From Pterobdella sp. o SKG-2022 (Eukaryota; Annelida; Clitellata; Hirudinida; Piscicolidae), in contig OZ038324.1 in NCBI GenBank assembly GCA_964035795.1, forward strand, positions 4,460,680 to 4,524,679: a stretch of 64,000 nt of DNA, given 5' to 3'. The notes beneath the pieces were generated by a model, which was not told the origin of the DNA, searched no databases, and saw nothing but the letters and a program-made list of their open reading frames with translations. Shown one piece after another: positions 60,732 to 64,000 of this stretch. How positions within the stretch are numbered: the first letter of the stretch is position 1; each line of letters opens with the position of its first letter. Both the position numbers and the translations under genes were made by a program.

Positions 60732-63700
60732 CTATTATTATTATTATTAGGATTTTTATAGCGCACAGTTATCAATTCAAGATTGCTTCAGAGGCGCTCA
60801 GGGTTTGTAAGAGATTATGACTGGGGAGGTTTATGGTATAAGTGAGTTTTCAAAAGTTTGCGAAAGTTCATGAGAGAAGGCGATGAGCCCAAATTAGAAG
60901 AAAGTGAATTCCACAGACGTGGAGCCTGGTGAGAAAAAGAACGACTAGTAAACAAGCCTGAAGAAACAGGTTGATGAAGCTGGAGACCAGAGTGCAAGGA
61001 TCTGAGTGGTTGACGTGTGTGTCTGATTGACAAAAGATCAAAAAGATAAGCAGGTTGTTCAAGCTTGAGAGTGCATGCAATGAGCCAAACTTGCATCTTT
61101 GGGAGACAGGTAGCCAGTGCAAACGATAAAGACAGTCGCTGGAAGAGCTGAAATAATCAGCTTGAAGAACCGTCTTGGCCGCGTGGTTTTGGAGAGCTTG
61201 AAGTTTGCATAAAAAATAGTTTGGCTGCCCGCAAAAGACAGAATTACAGTAGTCCAATCTGAAAAGAACTAGTGAGATAAAAAGGGCATTAGAAGTGGAA
61301 AGAGGTAAGAATTTGCGTACTTGTTTTATGGCATAGATATGAAAATTGGATTATTTGAGAAATAAAGTAAGCAAAGTTCAAATTTGAAGCTAAGTTGACA
61401 CCTAAGATTTTGAGCTTGGAAGATATAGGAAGTGTGGTGCCGTCAAGAGTTACCACAAAAGGGAGATTGTATTTTGCTAAAAGACGAGAGCTGCTGACAA
61501 ACATCACCTCACTCTTAGTAGGGTTTAGTTTTAGTTGGCTTTGGCAAAACCAGGAGTTAGAGCGGAAAGACCACTGAATAATTTAAGGAGAGTGGGGCTA
61601 GAATCTGGGTGAGAGACTCCGGTGAAAAAAGTGATGTCATCAGCGAACTGGTGAAAAAGCAAGTCGTGCTGTACAATAATGCTACACATGGGTGATGTAT
61701 AAAGAGAGAAAAAGATTGATCCCAGAACGGAGCCCTGCGGCACGCCTAAGTTGAGTGATGTTAGAGAAGAAGAGAAATTGTCCATTTTAACAAACTGAGA
61801 ACGTTGAGAGAGGTAAAAACGAAACCAAGAAAGAGCGAGCTCAGAAATATTGAAGTGTCTATTCAAAATATCAATTAAGATATTGGGATCAAGAGTGTCA
61901 AAAGCAGCAGATAGGTCTAACGAAACCAAAACGGCCGCATGTCCAGTAGCGCAGATGTTGCAAAGACTGTCGGTGATACGTAAGAGTGTGGTTTCTGTTG
62001 AGTGGTGCTTGCGATATGCTGATTGGAAAGGATTAAAATTAGGAGATGATGAAACGTGAGAAATTATTCTGGAAAGAACGAGTCTTTCGATAATTTTTGA
62101 AATGGTGCTCAGGTTAGAAATAGGGCGGTAGTTCGAAGGAATGGTAGGGTCCAAATTGCCTTTCTTAAGCAAAGGGAGAACTTGTGCTGTTTTAAAGGAG
62201 GCGGGGAATATTGCTTGGGAAAAAGCCAATTTGGTAAGTTTGGAAATTATTTGAGCAAAAAGATGAGAAAAGCGTTTTAAAGTGGATGTGGGGATTAAGT
62301 CTAATGAAGAAGATTTGTTGGGTAAAGAGTGAATTAGCCTATTCACTTCTTCAATACTGACAAATGAAAAATAAGAGAGTGATGTTCGATTGTCTGGTAG
62401 AATAGGGTCTGTGCAGCGCAAAATGGACGTTGGCAAAGATTTGTGAATAAGAGCGATTTACTCTTTAAAAAAGCTACTAAAGGTATTCACAAGATTGATA
62501 GCTTCTGAAGAGCTGCGTGGCGGAGAAGAAGGAGATCTATGTAGGATGGAGTTGGCAGTTTTCCAAAAAACTTTCGAGTTTGGTTTGACAGACGCAAGCA
62601 CGTTGTTAAAATACTCAGCACGGGATTTAAAGATGAAAGCGCGAGCAGTCTTACGAGATTCCTTGGGGGCAGCAAGAAGACTGGCTGGAACAGGCTTGGA
62701 TGACCTTAACAATAAGGAAATTTTTTTCTCGTTTTCGTCTTTTTCTTTTGGCGGCAATGGCGTCAGTGGTTAGCTTGTGATGGGAGTGACTGTTGGGGCG
62801 AAAGATGTGGGTGCGAAAAGGGGCATGGTGGTCGATAAGTGATTGAAAAGAGTTGTTCATTGTTGTAAGAAACTCTTCAACTGGAACACCAAAAAGGTTA
62901 GTTAGTGTATTATGAGTATGTCTGAGATCTTTCTCGAAGACACCATTATCAAAGTTTTCAAAGGAGCGGGAAATTACAATGCGAGGGGGAAGGGGAGGAG
63001 AAGCGAGGTTGAGACTGCATAAAATAAGATAGTGATCGGAGTCAAAAATTTCTCTGCCGATTTCTTGTATGAGCTGACTGTTAGGTTTTGGAATAATGAT
63101 GAGGTCAAGGATGTTACCAAGTCTGTGGGTGGGGAAGTCTATGTGCTGGACCAGCTCGAGTTCACGTAAAAGAGCACTAAGCGGGTTGTCATGAGACGTA
63201 CAATTTGGGGTGTTGAAATCACCAGCCAATATAAAATTTGAAGCACGAGAATAAAGGAAATAAAGATGAGACGTGAGCTCGCAGATGAAATTGCCGGTGT
63301 TTGGAGGACGGTAGATCACCGATAGAAACAGTGTGACGAAAAAGACACTTTGGCTGTCAATGATTCAAAAGAAGAGTGAGACGGTGTTTTAATGGCATCC
63401 AATCTAATGGAGTTTCTGGAAATTACAGAAATACCTCCACCTCGTTTACCAATGGGTCGGTGTGAGTGTAAGACATAAAAGCCATGAGGCACAATGTCAT
63501 ATTTTGTGACATTGTCTGCGTTTTCAGAAATCCAAGTTTCCATCAAAGCAATAATGTCAAGTTTAAGAGAAAGGATAGTATCGAGTATAAAAGAAGACTT
63601 ACTACAAGTAGACCTAGGATTGAGAAGAGCGAATTTAGTAGACAAAGGACTTTAGGATGAGAGGCTGACCGTCATTCCCAAGCCGTACGTCCCATCTTGA

Positions 63701-64000
63701 GTCGCACTTGTTGTCTATAAAGGGGACAAGAGGAGGATGTTGTGACGTGGTCATGGCAAGAGCGCTTTGATTTAAAGCAGGGAACACAAAAGGAAAGAGA
63801 GGTTTTAAGACAGTTGTCAGACGAATGGTCTTTGCCGCAGTGCTCACATATTCTAGGATTTTGGCACTTAGATATGTTATGACCATAAGTCTGATAATTC
63901 AGACATCTAGTTGAATGGATGCGAAAGTGGAAAGGGAATCCACCAAAAAGGAAAAATTAAACTGAGATATATTCACAAAAGAATTCTTAGATACCTGAAA
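60732..64000 (-). mobile_element. Non-LTR retrotransposon (CR1/L2/Jockey-like) with gag knuckles, endonuclease and RT; decayed, continues past window end
   Basis: Read from the right edge: ORF1 end (about 63945-63640, frame-disrupted) with gag-type knuckles RCLNYQTYGHNISKC (second Cys replaced by Tyr) and CEHCGKDHSSDNC. Next is an APE-type endonuclease (63645-62660) with ETWIS, MIYRPPNT, GDFN and DSDHY. The reverse transcriptase (62436-61290) has SNYRPISNL, LVSLDLSAAFDT, GVPQGSVLGS and HQFADDITFF. The C-terminal region (61257-60815) has RLHWLPVSQR and QPAYLFDLL. The 3' end is GCGCTATAAAAATCC plus an (AAT)n tail at 60750-60732. An in-frame TAA (62460-62458) and several frameshifts show that the copy is dead. 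Same family type and orientation as the copy at 5771, but longer and older. Confidence 0.88.

Overview
This window is animal nuclear DNA. It is AT-rich, its genes are split by short GT-AG introns, and it carries animal-only or ciliary gene families: tektin, stathmin, a nicotinic acetylcholine receptor subunit, Nup98-Nup96, C-type lectin-like and chitin-binding domains. The chitin-binding exon, the CR1/L2/Jockey-like LINEs, the tRNA-derived SINEs and the abundant trinucleotide arrays suggest an invertebrate. A lophotrochozoan such as an annelid is a guess, not a demonstration. No prokaryotic, viral or CRISPR features were seen.

Layout. 1-644 (-) is the N-terminal part of a tektin, head to head with a stathmin-like gene (968-3141, +) across about 320 bp. 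3714-5160 (-) is an unrecognised multi-exon gene. 5771-7052 is a 5'-truncated LINE. 8091-9225 is a perfect (ACT)n array of about 378 units. 9261-14866 is AT-rich, repeat-rich and mostly gene-free. 14867-16832 (+) is a UPF0547/C16orf87-type zinc-ribbon gene with a large Asn-rich insert. It converges on a complete Nup98-Nup96 gene (28645-17279, -), for which a 32-exon model of about 1,900 residues keeps frame throughout. 30219-30415 (-) is a chitin-binding exon with an in-frame TGA. 33712-37306 (-) is a membrane protein with C-type lectin-like domains and a Thr stalk. 39897-44862 (+) is a nicotinic receptor alpha-type subunit. 45457-45812 is a (TAAC)n array. 46784-51298 and 52913-59001 (both -) are tandem paralogues encoding very long threonine-rich mucin-like membrane proteins. 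60732-64000 is a longer, decayed LINE with gag zinc knuckles, endonuclease and reverse transcriptase. Four SINE copies and roughly ten copies of a short foldback element lie between genes and in introns.

Most noteworthy is the pair of two-exon genes encoding signal peptide, Thr tract (about 1,700 residues in one), one transmembrane helix, an Arg/Pro/Gln-rich tail and a shared C-terminus ending PPTRWYP. I do not recognise this as a described family. In the longer copy the third codon base of the Thr codons varies freely while the first two are almost fixed, which argues for selection on threonine. The genes do not form an operon. The links I can support are the divergent tektin/stathmin pair, both microtubule-related, and the tandem duplication of the mucin-like genes.
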